From JABHHG01 sp964419445 (lineage in GTDB: Bacteria; Fidelibacterota; Marinisomatia; SCGC-AAA003-L08; D37C17): a DNA stretch of 23,048 bases. Positions 1 through 7,358 of the stretch are shown here, piece after piece; within the stretch, counting starts at the first letter, position 1; every line of letters begins with the position of its first letter. The stretch is from contig CAYQPE010000020.1 in assembly GCA_964419445.1 (NCBI GenBank), forward strand, positions 1 to 23,048, in the 5' to 3' direction. The notes under the pieces are model-generated. The model had not been told where the DNA came from. It searched no databases and saw only the letters and a list, made by a program, of their open reading frames with translations. The position numbers and the translations under genes were made by a program.

Positions 1-8
1 TAAAATCC

Positions 9-1214
9 TTAATTACCCAATACACTAGCGGCTTTCAAGCAGTCTTTCATTTTTTCGAAGGTATGCTGAATATCGTCATCAAGCCCCAATGATAATCGTA
101 TTATACCTTTACTGAGTCCCATTTCAACTTGTTCTTCATCACTAATTTCAGATGAAGTGCTATTTCCAGGTAAACTAAATAAGGTTTTAAAATATCCTAA
201 ACTCACGGCTAAAAGTCCAATTTTTGCATCTTGCATTTTCTCCATGAGAGCTTCTGCAGTTTCCATATTACCTACATCAATGGCAAGAATCCCACTATAT
301 CCATATTGCTCATTCATCATAGATGTCATTAGTTGATGTTGTGGGTGTTTAGAGAGTCCAGGGTACATCACACGGAGTCCCAAATTATCTAGTTCATTAG
401 CTAAGAATAGTGCATTTTGGCTATGTTGCTTCATCCGTAAATGGAGAGTATGAATATTTTTTAATATGCTTGCAGAACGGTAGCTATCTAAAACAGGCCC
501 CAATAGCATACACATACCATTATTTACATCGGACAAACTAGATATAAACTCTTTATCTGAACTAATACATCCTGCCACACAATCTGAAGCACCATTAATA
601 AACTTAGTCATTGAGTGAATAACCACGTGGGCACCTAAATTTAATGGAGATATTATCATGGGGCTAAAAGTATTATCAACCACTAGTTTCAGATTATTTT
701 TATCAGAAATGTTAGCTAATGCAGGAATATCTGATATATCTAAAAGTGGATTACTGATAGACTCAGAATAAATGAGTTTAGTTTGGGGAGTAATTGCAGC
801 TTCCACAGCATCTGTATCAATCACATCAACAAATTTTACTGTAATTCCAAAGCGGGGAAGGACATTTTTGAAGAAAGCATAAGTTCCACCATAAATAGTT
901 CGTGATGAGATCAGCTCGTCGCCTTGTTGACAAATTTGAAGAATTGTACATGCAATAGCACTAATGCCAGAACTGGTAATATGAGAGGCTTCAGCATTTT
1001 CCATTGCAGAGATGGCATCTGATAAATATTTATTACTGGGATTCCAGTGACGGCTATATAAGAAACATCCCTCAATTTCGCTTTCAAAAAGCTCTTTCAT
1101 TGTTTCAGATTTTAAGAATGTAAATGTAGATGAATCAGTTATTGATGGGTTAACGCCACCAAATTCACCAAATGACCATAACTCTTGAATTTTAGTTGCT
1201 GGATCGAAAGCCAT
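9..1214 (-). CDS. Cys/Met metabolism PLP-dependent enzyme (trans-sulfuration family, methionine gamma-lyase-like)
   Basis: A cytosolic fold-type I PLP enzyme of the cystathionine gamma-synthase / methionine gamma-lyase family. Seen, with residues numbered from a TTG codon three codons upstream (at 1223): the YSRHWNPS segment at 56-63 matching the family YSRxxNPT; SSGISAI at 84-90 in the phosphate-binding region; Tyr111 in TIYGGTY stacking on PLP; DNTF at 183-186 with the pyridine-binding Asp; and SMTKF with the Schiff-base Lys207. Total length is about 400 residues, normal for the family. I prefer ATG at 1214 because GGAG lies just upstream of it, whereas the TTG would sit over that GGAG with no ribosome site of its own. 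The family cannot be split into synthase, beta-lyase or gamma-lyase by these motifs alone. The slightly unusual SRHW and ESISNPLL wording suggests a less typical subgroup. The gene stands alone or follows the SDR gene upstream on the same strand. Confidence 0.9.
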   Translation of the reverse strand: MAFDPATKIQELWSFGEFGGVNPSITDSSTFTFLKSETMKELFESEIEGCFLYSRHWNPSNKYLSDAISAMENAEASHITSSGISAIACTILQICQQGDELISSRTIYGGTYAFFKNVLPRFGITVKFVDVIDTDAVEAAITPQTKLIYSESISNPLLDISDIPALANISDKNNLKLVVDNTFSPMIISPLNLGAHVVIHSMTKFINGASDCVAGCISSDKEFISSLSDVNNGMCMLLGPVLDSYRSASILKNIHTLHLRMKQHSQNALFLANELDNLGLRVMYPGLSKHPQHQLMTSMMNEQYGYSGILAIDVGNMETAEALMEKMQDAKIGLLAVSLGYFKTLFSLPGNSTSSEISDEEQVEMGLSKGIIRLSLGLDDDIQHTFEKMKDCLKAASVLGN

Positions 1215-1291
1215 AGACTCCAATATTTAAATTGTGGTAAAAAAATAGCATGGAAATTTACGGAGTCAGTTATAGTATTTTGAAGTAGTCT

Positions 1292-2098
1292 TTAGCCTTT
1301 TTCTATACGTTTTTTATTCATTTTGGGTACACCAAATAAATTGACAACCCAATCGCCTAATCGTGGAGAAATTTGTCCTAATGCCAGCAAAGGTTTCATT
1401 GGACCTGGATTTACAATTACTTCAGCTTTTTGTTTTTTTATACAGTTTAATACAGCATTGGCTACATCTTGAGGCAATGAAGATCCCAATAATTTGGGTG
1501 GCTTTTGTCCAGAGTCATGAAACATTCCTGAGTCTCGAATAAATCCAGGACAGATGGCAGAAAATTCAATTGAAGAGTCCTTATATTCTTGTCGCATGGC
1601 ATCTGTCCACATTATGAGCCCTGATTTAGACGCTGAATAAACACCATTAAATGCAACTCCCTTTTTGCCGGCAAGAGATGCGATATTTATAATATGTCCA
1701 TTATTATTTTCCATAAAGTGAGGAATAATCGAATGAGATAGATGAATTGGAGCATGAAGGTTGGTACTTAAACATTTTTCAATGTATTCTTGATTATATT
1801 TATGGAATTTTTGATACTGCTCAATTCCAGCATTGTTGATTAAAAAATCAACCTTACCATATATTGATATAGATTTTTGAATGAGTTGAGGTATGGCTTC
1901 AATATTGGTCATATCACCCATCAACGGAGTGGCTTGTCCTCCAGATTTCTCAATGGCATTGCATGTATCAGATAGTGCATCCATATTTCGTGCAACGGCT
2001 ATAATTTTAACTCCAGACGTTGCCAATGTTTTAGAAATAAACTTACCAATACCCCTTGACGCACCGGTTACTATTGCAACCTTTCCTTGAAATTCCAT
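1292..2098 (-). CDS. Short-chain dehydrogenase/reductase (SDR)
   Basis: A 268-aa classical SDR, an NAD(P)-dependent oxidoreductase in the cytosol. Seen: the Rossmann motif TGASRGIG at residues 11-18, a basic Arg37 after beta-2 suggesting NADP preference, NNAG at 88-91, the catalytic Ser141, and YSASK with Tyr154 and Lys158. The PG motif after beta-6 is at 184-185. The length is usual for the family. The C-terminal tail around 247-268 ends in a basic segment, as in SDRs of the acyl/ketone reductase type, but the substrate cannot be told. The start is well supported: AAGGGGA lies four to five bases upstream of ATG 2098. It runs toward the PLP enzyme 77 bases downstream and is divergent from the rhodanese gene, with a 144-base intergenic region between. 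Confidence 0.92.
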   Translation of the reverse strand: MEFQGKVAIVTGASRGIGKFISKTLATSGVKIIAVARNMDALSDTCNAIEKSGGQATPLMGDMTNIEAIPQLIQKSISIYGKVDFLINNAGIEQYQKFHKYNQEYIEKCLSTNLHAPIHLSHSIIPHFMENNNGHIINIASLAGKKGVAFNGVYSASKSGLIMWTDAMRQEYKDSSIEFSAICPGFIRDSGMFHDSGQKPPKLLGSSLPQDVANAVLNCIKKQKAEVIVNPGPMKPLLALGQISPRLGDWVVNLFGVPKMNKKRIEKG

Positions 2099-2242
2099 GA
2101 TTTCCCCTTAAAAGTATTATTGAATTTAAATATCAATAATGATGGAATTGAAGAATATATTAGTCTAAAGCTCATATCCGTGTTAAATTAAGGCGTTCAA
2201 AAGAAATTAAAATCGTAAGGCAGTTGTTACCTGGAGGAGGTT

Positions 2243-2551
2243 ATGAATAAAAAATCTGTCAAGCGTATTAATGTGGTGGAAGCCAAATCCCTCATAAATA
2301 CAAAGAATGTTACTGTGGTTGATATTCGTGATCGGCAATCATTTGAGTTAGATCATATGCAAAATGCACATCATGTAACGGGGAAAAACGCGAAAGACTT
2401 TATCAATAAAACAAAAAAAGATAAACCCTTACTGGTTTACTGTTATCACGGGAATAATAGTCAAGTTGCAGCACAATTTTTTGCAGAGAATGGATTTGAT
2501 GATGTGTACAGTGTAGATGGAGGGTTTGATGTGTGGAGACTTAATAGGTAG
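2243..2551 (+). CDS. glpE: GlpE-like single-domain rhodanese (thiosulfate sulfurtransferase)
   Basis: A 102-aa single rhodanese domain that would transfer sulfane sulfur from thiosulfate or a persulfide to cyanide, thioredoxin or another thiol in the cytosol. Seen: VVDIRDRQSFELDHM at 25-39, typical of the first rhodanese motif, and the active-site loop CYHGNNS at 67-73 with catalytic Cys67. This is nearly the same loop as in E. coli GlpE (CYHGNSS). The closing VDGGFDVW follows at 91-98. The start is clear: GGAGGAGG at 2233-2240 precedes ATG 2243. It is the first gene of a plus-strand cluster. Its TAG stop is directly followed, in the same frame, by the TTG start of the next gene. The glpE label reflects similarity of the domain and loop; no glp genes are nearby, so a link to glycerol metabolism is not implied. 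Confidence 0.9.
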   Translation: MNKKSVKRINVVEAKSLINTKNVTVVDIRDRQSFELDHMQNAHHVTGKNAKDFINKTKKDKPLLVYCYHGNNSQVAAQFFAENGFDDVYSVDGGFDVWRLNR

Positions 2552-2929
2552 TTGCAAGTACCAAAATTAACCCCTGAACAGATTCAAACTATTGAATCTG
2601 TTTTCAATCAAATTAAGGAACACACACAGTATCATCAATCTATAGTAGATGCTGTAAATTCAGAGTTAGATGTATCTTTAAATTACCATAATCATCCTGG
2701 TGAGCCTGGATATTGTGTATCCATACTAAGTGAAAAAATTGATTTACTCACTCTAACAGAAGATAGAAAATCTTTAGTTGAATTAGCTCATATTAAAAAT
2801 ATTGGGACAAAAGAAGATGATTGCGTCCCACTTATGTCCTATTTCGGGAAATCACTCAAAGAAAAGTATAAATTAAAACAACTCCCAGACGTCTATCTAA
2901 ACGGTCAACTATATTTAAAAGACGAATAG
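2552..2929 (+). CDS. Hypothetical protein, 125 aa, adjoining the rhodanese
   Basis: I do not recognise the family. It is soluble, with no signal peptide or membrane segment, and of mixed alpha/beta character with a helical N-terminus (about residues 6-35). Two Cys residues (in GYC and DDC contexts) are widely spaced and do not form a CxxC motif. The reading frame is open from the codon after the rhodanese stop, and TTG at 2552 is the earliest start. Ribosome-site evidence is weak: GGAG at 2534-2537 is about 14 bases upstream, suggesting translational coupling to the rhodanese. It shares its frame with the rhodanese, so readthrough of the single TAG would give a 228-residue fusion. A redox or sulfur-carrier partner role is possible from position only. 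Confidence 0.7.
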   Translation: MQVPKLTPEQIQTIESVFNQIKEHTQYHQSIVDAVNSELDVSLNYHNHPGEPGYCVSILSEKIDLLTLTEDRKSLVELAHIKNIGTKEDDCVPLMSYFGKSLKEKYKLKQLPDVYLNGQLYLKDE

Positions 2930-3034
2930 GCTTAAGTTATCGACAATGCCCTTGCTAATTACCTTTACGGTGAAGGAAACTTTGAGTTATTTGGTGAATC
3001 CCATGTATGGGCAATAATTCTTTTTGCCGTTTTA

Positions 3035-3670
3035 GTGGTGTGGTTGCCATGGTATTCTCGAAAATATTTAAGTGAAAATCATCAACGACTTATTGGTGGT
3101 GTTTTAGGGTTTTTTGTAGGAATCAATTATTTGGTTTGGGTGGGTTTAGAGTTACTTGCAGGTACATTTGATATCAAACTACATCTACCCTTTCAGCTTT
3201 GTCGAGTTGCCAATATGCTGCTTCCATTAGTAATGTTTTATAAAAATCAACGTGTATTCGACATCGTCTATTTTTGGGGCCTATCAGGGGTTTTCCAAGG
3301 ACTTATTACACCAGATATAACTCATGATTTTCCTCATTTTCATTTTTTTAGATTTTGGGTTGGTCATAATGGGATGGTCATTGCCATAATTTATGCTACA
3401 GTGGTATATAAAATGCGTCCCACATTAGACAGTTTAAAAATGGCATTTATTGCACTTAACTTATTTCTTTTTCTATCTGCAGTAGTTAATATAATTTTAG
3501 ATGCAAACTATTTCTGGATATGTTGGAAACCACCAATGGCTTCATTGCTTGACTTTATGGGTCCATGGCCTTGGTATATTGTTGCCGGTGAATTGGTGGC
3601 TTTAATTCACTTTATATTGGCCTATTTACCATTTTATATTATTGATAAGAGGAGATTGAAATTTGGATAG
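3035..3670 (+). CDS. TIGR02206/YwaF-family integral membrane protein (N-terminus probably further upstream)
   Basis: A polytopic membrane protein with about six hydrophobic helices, of the TIGR02206 (B. subtilis YwaF) family, whose function is unknown. Seen: LPFQLCR at 51-57, FWGLSGVFQGLITPD at 80-94, and a conserved His111. These align with LPLHLCG, FFWGMGGALQAIITPE and His131 of the second family member at 20961. The first ATG/GTG/TTG in frame is GTG 3035, which cuts into helix 1. Codons 2936-3034 continue the family similarity upstream (FGESHVWA at 2990-3013 aligns with FGNEHLTS of the paralogue), after a TAA at 2933. The true N-terminus is therefore probably between 2936 and 2990, with a non-standard start or a sequence error. 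The gene overlaps the MAPEG gene by eight bases. Confidence 0.82.
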   Translation: MVWLPWYSRKYLSENHQRLIGGVLGFFVGINYLVWVGLELLAGTFDIKLHLPFQLCRVANMLLPLVMFYKNQRVFDIVYFWGLSGVFQGLITPDITHDFPHFHFFRFWVGHNGMVIAIIYATVVYKMRPTLDSLKMAFIALNLFLFLSAVVNIILDANYFWICWKPPMASLLDFMGPWPWYIVAGELVALIHFILAYLPFYIIDKRRLKFG

Positions 3671-4085
3671 AGCTGCTATTTTATACCCAATGTTCATCAT
3701 GGTAATAATGACCTTGATAGTAGTTTATCGTCAGTTTTTTATTACTAAAAGATTAGTGAGATCTAAGGTGGTTCGCCTTTCTTATTTCAAATTGTTTAAG
3801 GCAGATTATGATATTCCCAATGAATTAGAAGCAGTTCGAATGCAATATCGAAATATGTTTGAAATTCCACTATTATTTTATGTTTTAGTTCTGTTTTTAT
3901 ACTTCTTAAATAATGTATTGGCTATAGATTTAATTTTAGCATGGTGTTTTGTTGGCGGTCGATTTGCACACTTTCTTATTAGAATTTTCCATTATGATGA
4001 TGTGTTGTTACGTTTTAATTGTTTTGCATTTAGCGTAATTGCTATAACGGTTCATTGGTTACTTATCATCATCAGATTTTGGTAA
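3663..4085 (+). CDS. MAPEG-family membrane protein
   Basis: A 140-aa inner-membrane protein with four helices, matching the MAPEG family (membrane-associated proteins in eicosanoid and glutathione metabolism). Bacterial members are mostly uncharacterised; some are glutathione transferases. Seen: the hallmark RNMFEIPLLFY at 63-73 (family RNxFExP), then GGRFAHFLIR at 98-107 and the Arg117 region, with hydrophobic stretches near 8-26, 68-85, 88-108 and 118-138. The TTG start at 3663 is supported by GGAG at 3651-3654, eight bases upstream. It overlaps the stop of the YwaF-like gene by eight bases, so the two are almost certainly co-translated. The substrate is unknown. A 67-base gap follows before the next gene. 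Confidence 0.88.
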   Translation: MDRAAILYPMFIMVIMTLIVVYRQFFITKRLVRSKVVRLSYFKLFKADYDIPNELEAVRMQYRNMFEIPLLFYVLVLFLYFLNNVLAIDLILAWCFVGGRFAHFLIRIFHYDDVLLRFNCFAFSVIAITVHWLLIIIRFW

Positions 4086-4152
4086 GACCGTTTTAAATTC
4101 TCATTGAAAAATTTTAAATTATCCCCATTAAATAAAAAGGATAAATTGAAGT

Positions 4153-4341
4153 ATGGGTAAATATTTCAATATGAATGAATTAGTAATTGGTACTCAACTC
4201 AAAGTGAAAAAAACGGGTGAGGTAGGTATCTTAAAAGAAATTTTTAATTTTCCTACATCATTTAAAGTTGAGTTTGAAAATGGCAATTTTGAAATTTTAA
4301 AAACTCGCGATATAGAAATTTTAGAAAGTACAGAGTCTTAA
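4153..4341 (+). CDS. Small conserved-looking protein, 62 aa, possible SH3-like barrel
   Basis: A short soluble protein whose family I cannot name. The sequence alternates beta-forming stretches: a Leu-Lys-Val-Lys-Lys-Thr-Gly-Glu-Val-Gly turn, a Lys-Val-Glu-Phe-Glu-Asn-Gly hairpin, and a closing LKTRDIE. This pattern resembles small SH3/Tudor-like barrels that begin with a G-x-V-x-x-K-x-T-G-x-x-G turn; that reading is inference only. ATG 4153 is taken as the start, with AAGG about twelve bases upstream; the Met seven codons in is an alternative. Its TAA stop shares one base with the ATG of the DUF423 gene (TAATG), which argues that it is a real, translationally coupled gene. Confidence 0.7.
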   Translation: MGKYFNMNELVIGTQLKVKKTGEVGILKEIFNFPTSFKVEFENGNFEILKTRDIEILESTES

Positions 4342-4709
4342 TGTATCGTTCGTGGATATTTTTAGGTGCAGTTTATGCCGCTCTTGGAGTTGGATTGGGG
4401 GCCTTTGCTGCTCATGCACTGAAGGATATGTTATCTGAATATCATCAAGAAGTATTTAATACTGCAAATCGCTACCAATTTATTCATTCATTTGGTTTAA
4501 TTATCGTTGGAATTATTCAATATCAATTGGGCTATAATCTTAATATTTCAGGATGGTCATTCTTCTGGGGCATTGCACTTTTTTGCGGGAGCTTATACGT
4601 TATTGCGTTGGCTGATATTCGTTGGATGGGTGCTATTACACCCATTGGTGGTATTCTATTTATTGTGGGTTGGATTTGGTTGGCATTCCAAGTTTATCGT
4701 GGTAATTAA
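4341..4709 (+). CDS. DUF423 (YgdD-like) membrane protein
   Basis: A 122-aa inner-membrane protein with four predicted helices, matching the DUF423 family (E. coli YgdD). The function is not established. Seen: the family signature GAFAAHAL at 20-27 after the first helix, followed by a helix carrying NRYQFIHS around 42-49 (family RYQxxHALALL). Glycine-rich helices follow in the second half. Length matches the family. ATG 4341 overlaps the TAA of the 62-aa gene by one base, and its own TAA overlaps the next ATG by one base, so three consecutive genes are joined by TAATG couplings. Confidence 0.9.
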   Translation: MYRSWIFLGAVYAALGVGLGAFAAHALKDMLSEYHQEVFNTANRYQFIHSFGLIIVGIIQYQLGYNLNISGWSFFWGIALFCGSLYVIALADIRWMGAITPIGGILFIVGWIWLAFQVYRGN

Positions 4710-5377
4710 TGCCCGCTAAAAAATTTATTCCTTTCCCACCTTTACCTCAATATACTGATGAAGAACAGTTAAAAAAATCTTCCCACTTTTATAAATTACT
4801 TAATTCACGTCGGACAATTAGGGAGTTCTCTAATAAACCAATCTCTGAAGATGTAATCAATAATTGTATCATAACGGCCAACACTGCACCAAGTGGTGCA
4901 AATTTGCAACCATGGCATTTTTGTGTAATTTCAGATAGCCAGAAAAAACGTGAAATCCGAAAAGCTGCTGAAAAAGAAGAGCATGAGTTTTACAATAATA
5001 GAGCTCCACAAGAGTGGTTGGATGCGCTTGAGCCTTTAGGTACTGATGAACATAAATCATTTTTGGAAAAGGCACCAATCCTTATAGCTATTTTCTCTCA
5101 AAAATATGGCATACTTCCAGATGGACGAAAATGTAAACACTATTATGCGCAAGAGTCTGTAGGTATTGCTACTGGTATGTTAATTTCAGCATTACATAAT
5201 GCAGGGCTTGCATCTCTAACTCATACACCTAGTCCTATGAAGTTTTTAAATACTTTATTAAATAGGCCTAAAAATGAAACCCCATTTTTGTTATTAGTGG
5301 TTGGATACCCAGAAGAGGGAGCGATGGTACCCAATATCAAACGAAAAACATTGGATGAGATAAAGTCTAATGTTTAA
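4709..5377 (+). CDS. Iodotyrosine-deiodinase-like nitroreductase (FMN flavoprotein)
   Basis: A 222-aa FMN-dependent nitroreductase-fold enzyme. Seen: FMN phosphate-binding RRTIREF at 34-40, PSGANLQPWH at 61-70 and THTPSP at 171-176. Within the superfamily it resembles iodotyrosine deiodinase (IYD). Glu91, Tyr95 and Lys116 have the same spacing (E-x3-Y, then K 21 residues later, with Trp103 between) as the Glu157/Tyr161/Lys182 substrate clamp I recall for human IYD. The HYYxxES region (144-150), NAGL (164-167) and VGYP (198-201) also fit. Family knowledge: IYD homologues in bacteria can reductively dehalogenate halotyrosines; the marine setting suits that. Inference: it acts on halogenated phenols or tyrosines; a plain nitroreductase is the alternative. 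The start is fixed by the TAATG overlap with DUF423, and it overlaps the TPR gene by eight bases. Confidence 0.88.
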   Translation: MPAKKFIPFPPLPQYTDEEQLKKSSHFYKLLNSRRTIREFSNKPISEDVINNCIITANTAPSGANLQPWHFCVISDSQKKREIRKAAEKEEHEFYNNRAPQEWLDALEPLGTDEHKSFLEKAPILIAIFSQKYGILPDGRKCKHYYAQESVGIATGMLISALHNAGLASLTHTPSPMKFLNTLLNRPKNETPFLLLVVGYPEEGAMVPNIKRKTLDEIKSNV

Positions 5378-7268
5378 AATTAAAATTATTACGTTTTCCT
5401 TTGTATTAATTTCAATCACAATTGCACAGGATTTGAAACAAGCACAGGTGACAGAACACTTATCTACTCGTACAATAGAGTATATAAATAAAATCAAAAA
5501 AAATGGTGATTCCAAAACATATCATAATGATAAGCAAACCAATGCTTATGTAGAACGAGGAATGGCACGAGTAGTATTGGGGAAATTTAATTTGGCCATG
5601 GATGATTTGAATCTTGCTATAATGAGGAATCCCCAAAATTATCATGCTTATTATGAGCGAGGGAAATTATTCATTATTTTAGAAAAATATGAAGAATCTT
5701 TAAGAGATTTAAATGTAGCTATTGCCCAAAAGATTGGATTTCCAGAAGTATTTGTTTTTAGATCAACAGTTAACGTAAAACTAGGGATTTTTGATTCAGC
5801 ATTGGTTGATATCAATATTTATGAAAAGAGTAAATTTAAAACAAATGAATTGGAATCTCAGATAAACTACAATAAAGGTATATCTTATTATGGTATTAAT
5901 AAATTTGAAGAATCATTAGAATACATAAATAAAAGTATTATAAATGGTAAAAATTTACATTTACAAAGAGCAAATATTCATAGAATAAATGGGAATTTTG
6001 ATTTAGCATTAGAAGATATTAATAAATATTTTAGTATAAAAATAGATGAAATAGACAAAGATGCATATTTATACAGAGGGTTGATTTTTTTTGAGTTAAA
6101 AAAGTATGTTGAATCTGAAATTGATTTATCTAAGTATTTAAAATCTACCTTCGATTTAACTGAAAAAGCCAAGAGATCAAAAGCTTATTTAACTCGAGGA
6201 ATTTCTAGAAAAATGTTGAATCAGTTTAAACTTGCTTCCGAGGATTTAAATAAATTAATTGAAAGAGAATATGATAATTTTGAGGCTTATTACGAAAGAG
6301 CCAAGCTGCTTATATTGATGAATGAATTTGATAAAGCATTTATAGATATAAATACTGCCATCGAAAATAAAATTGGATTTCCTGAAATTTTTGTTTACAG
6401 ATCTACTATATATATTCAATTAAATAATTTCAAATTAGCACAAAAAGACATAAATAAATTCGATATTTTAAATTCAGAGTTAAATCATCCATTATTTTCT
6501 CAAGTATATTTAAATAATGCAATAATACATTACGAGTTGTTTGAATATAATGAATCGTTAAAATATTTAAACAATGTAATTGGGTTTGATGAAAGTTTTC
6601 ATGGGGCATATTTATTGCGAGGTAATATCCATCGCATCCAAGGTAGATTATATTTGGCAATGGATGATTTAAATACTTATATACAAATAGAGAATAGGGA
6701 TGCCAATGCTTATTTATATAGAGGTCTTACCTATTCAAAATTGAATGAATATAGTAATACTATTAAAGATTTAACGCAATTTCTACGATTGACATCTGGA
6801 TATCATAAAGAAAAGCCTGAAGCACTTTTACAGAGAGCAATTGCTCAATTTTATCAGCAAGAGTATAATGCTGCAATCAATGATTTAAATGAAGTTATAA
6901 AACGGGAGTCTAATCATTGGTTAGCTTACAGAATGTTAGCATTTATCCATGATGAAAAGGGAAATTATTTACAAGCATTAACTAATTATAATATTGCCAT
7001 CAATTATGGTGATAGAGATACAGAAACTTTTTTAAAACGTGCAATTATTGAAAACAAACTTTCTCACTATGAAAATGCAGAGAGTGATTTATCCTATTTT
7101 ATACTAAATGCTGACCAACACCACCAAGAATATTCACGAGCATTTTATGAGCGTGGTCTCGCTCGCTTTTTCAGTAAAAATGTACATGAAGCTTGTATGG
7201 ATTGGAACATTTCTGCTGAGCGTGGGTATGAAAATGCCATGACATTAGTCCATAAAAATTGTAATTAA
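5370..7268 (+). CDS. Exported tetratricopeptide-repeat (TPR) protein with a long internal duplication
   Basis: A 632-aa protein with a signal peptide (residues 1-19, hydrophobic core ITFSFVLISITIA) and then almost unbroken TPR helices from about 57 to 600. It would sit in the periplasm or at the cell surface as a protein-binding scaffold. TPR signatures such as AYYERGKL..LEKYEESLRDLNVAI recur throughout. Residues about 57-265 are repeated at about 270-480 with an offset of 213-217 (for example IGFPEVFV at 122 and IGFPEIFV at 335, DAYLYRGL at 231 and NAYLYRGL at 447), and a third, partial and weaker unit ends the protein. The last 40 residues look Sel1-like (AxxWNxSAERGxxNA). ATG 5370 overlaps the deiodinase-like gene by eight bases. 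The central part is far richer in A+T than the ends. No enzymatic domain is visible. Confidence 0.9.
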   Translation: MFKIKIITFSFVLISITIAQDLKQAQVTEHLSTRTIEYINKIKKNGDSKTYHNDKQTNAYVERGMARVVLGKFNLAMDDLNLAIMRNPQNYHAYYERGKLFIILEKYEESLRDLNVAIAQKIGFPEVFVFRSTVNVKLGIFDSALVDINIYEKSKFKTNELESQINYNKGISYYGINKFEESLEYINKSIINGKNLHLQRANIHRINGNFDLALEDINKYFSIKIDEIDKDAYLYRGLIFFELKKYVESEIDLSKYLKSTFDLTEKAKRSKAYLTRGISRKMLNQFKLASEDLNKLIEREYDNFEAYYERAKLLILMNEFDKAFIDINTAIENKIGFPEIFVYRSTIYIQLNNFKLAQKDINKFDILNSELNHPLFSQVYLNNAIIHYELFEYNESLKYLNNVIGFDESFHGAYLLRGNIHRIQGRLYLAMDDLNTYIQIENRDANAYLYRGLTYSKLNEYSNTIKDLTQFLRLTSGYHKEKPEALLQRAIAQFYQQEYNAAINDLNEVIKRESNHWLAYRMLAFIHDEKGNYLQALTNYNIAINYGDRDTETFLKRAIIENKLSHYENAESDLSYFILNADQHHQEYSRAFYERGLARFFSKNVHEACMDWNISAERGYENAMTLVHKNCN

Positions 7269-7358
7269 TGACAATAGAATCTTTTGTTTTATTGACGGGG
7301 TAAATAAGGTTATATTTTCCCGCTAAAAAAGATGTAGATGTAATTTAAAGGGTAAATT

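Noticed and set aside
7292..7316. TTGACG and TATATT ahead of the Lys-rich gene as a sigma-70-type promoter
   Set aside because: The spacer is only 13 bases; FCB bacteria use a different consensus, and I cannot confirm one here.
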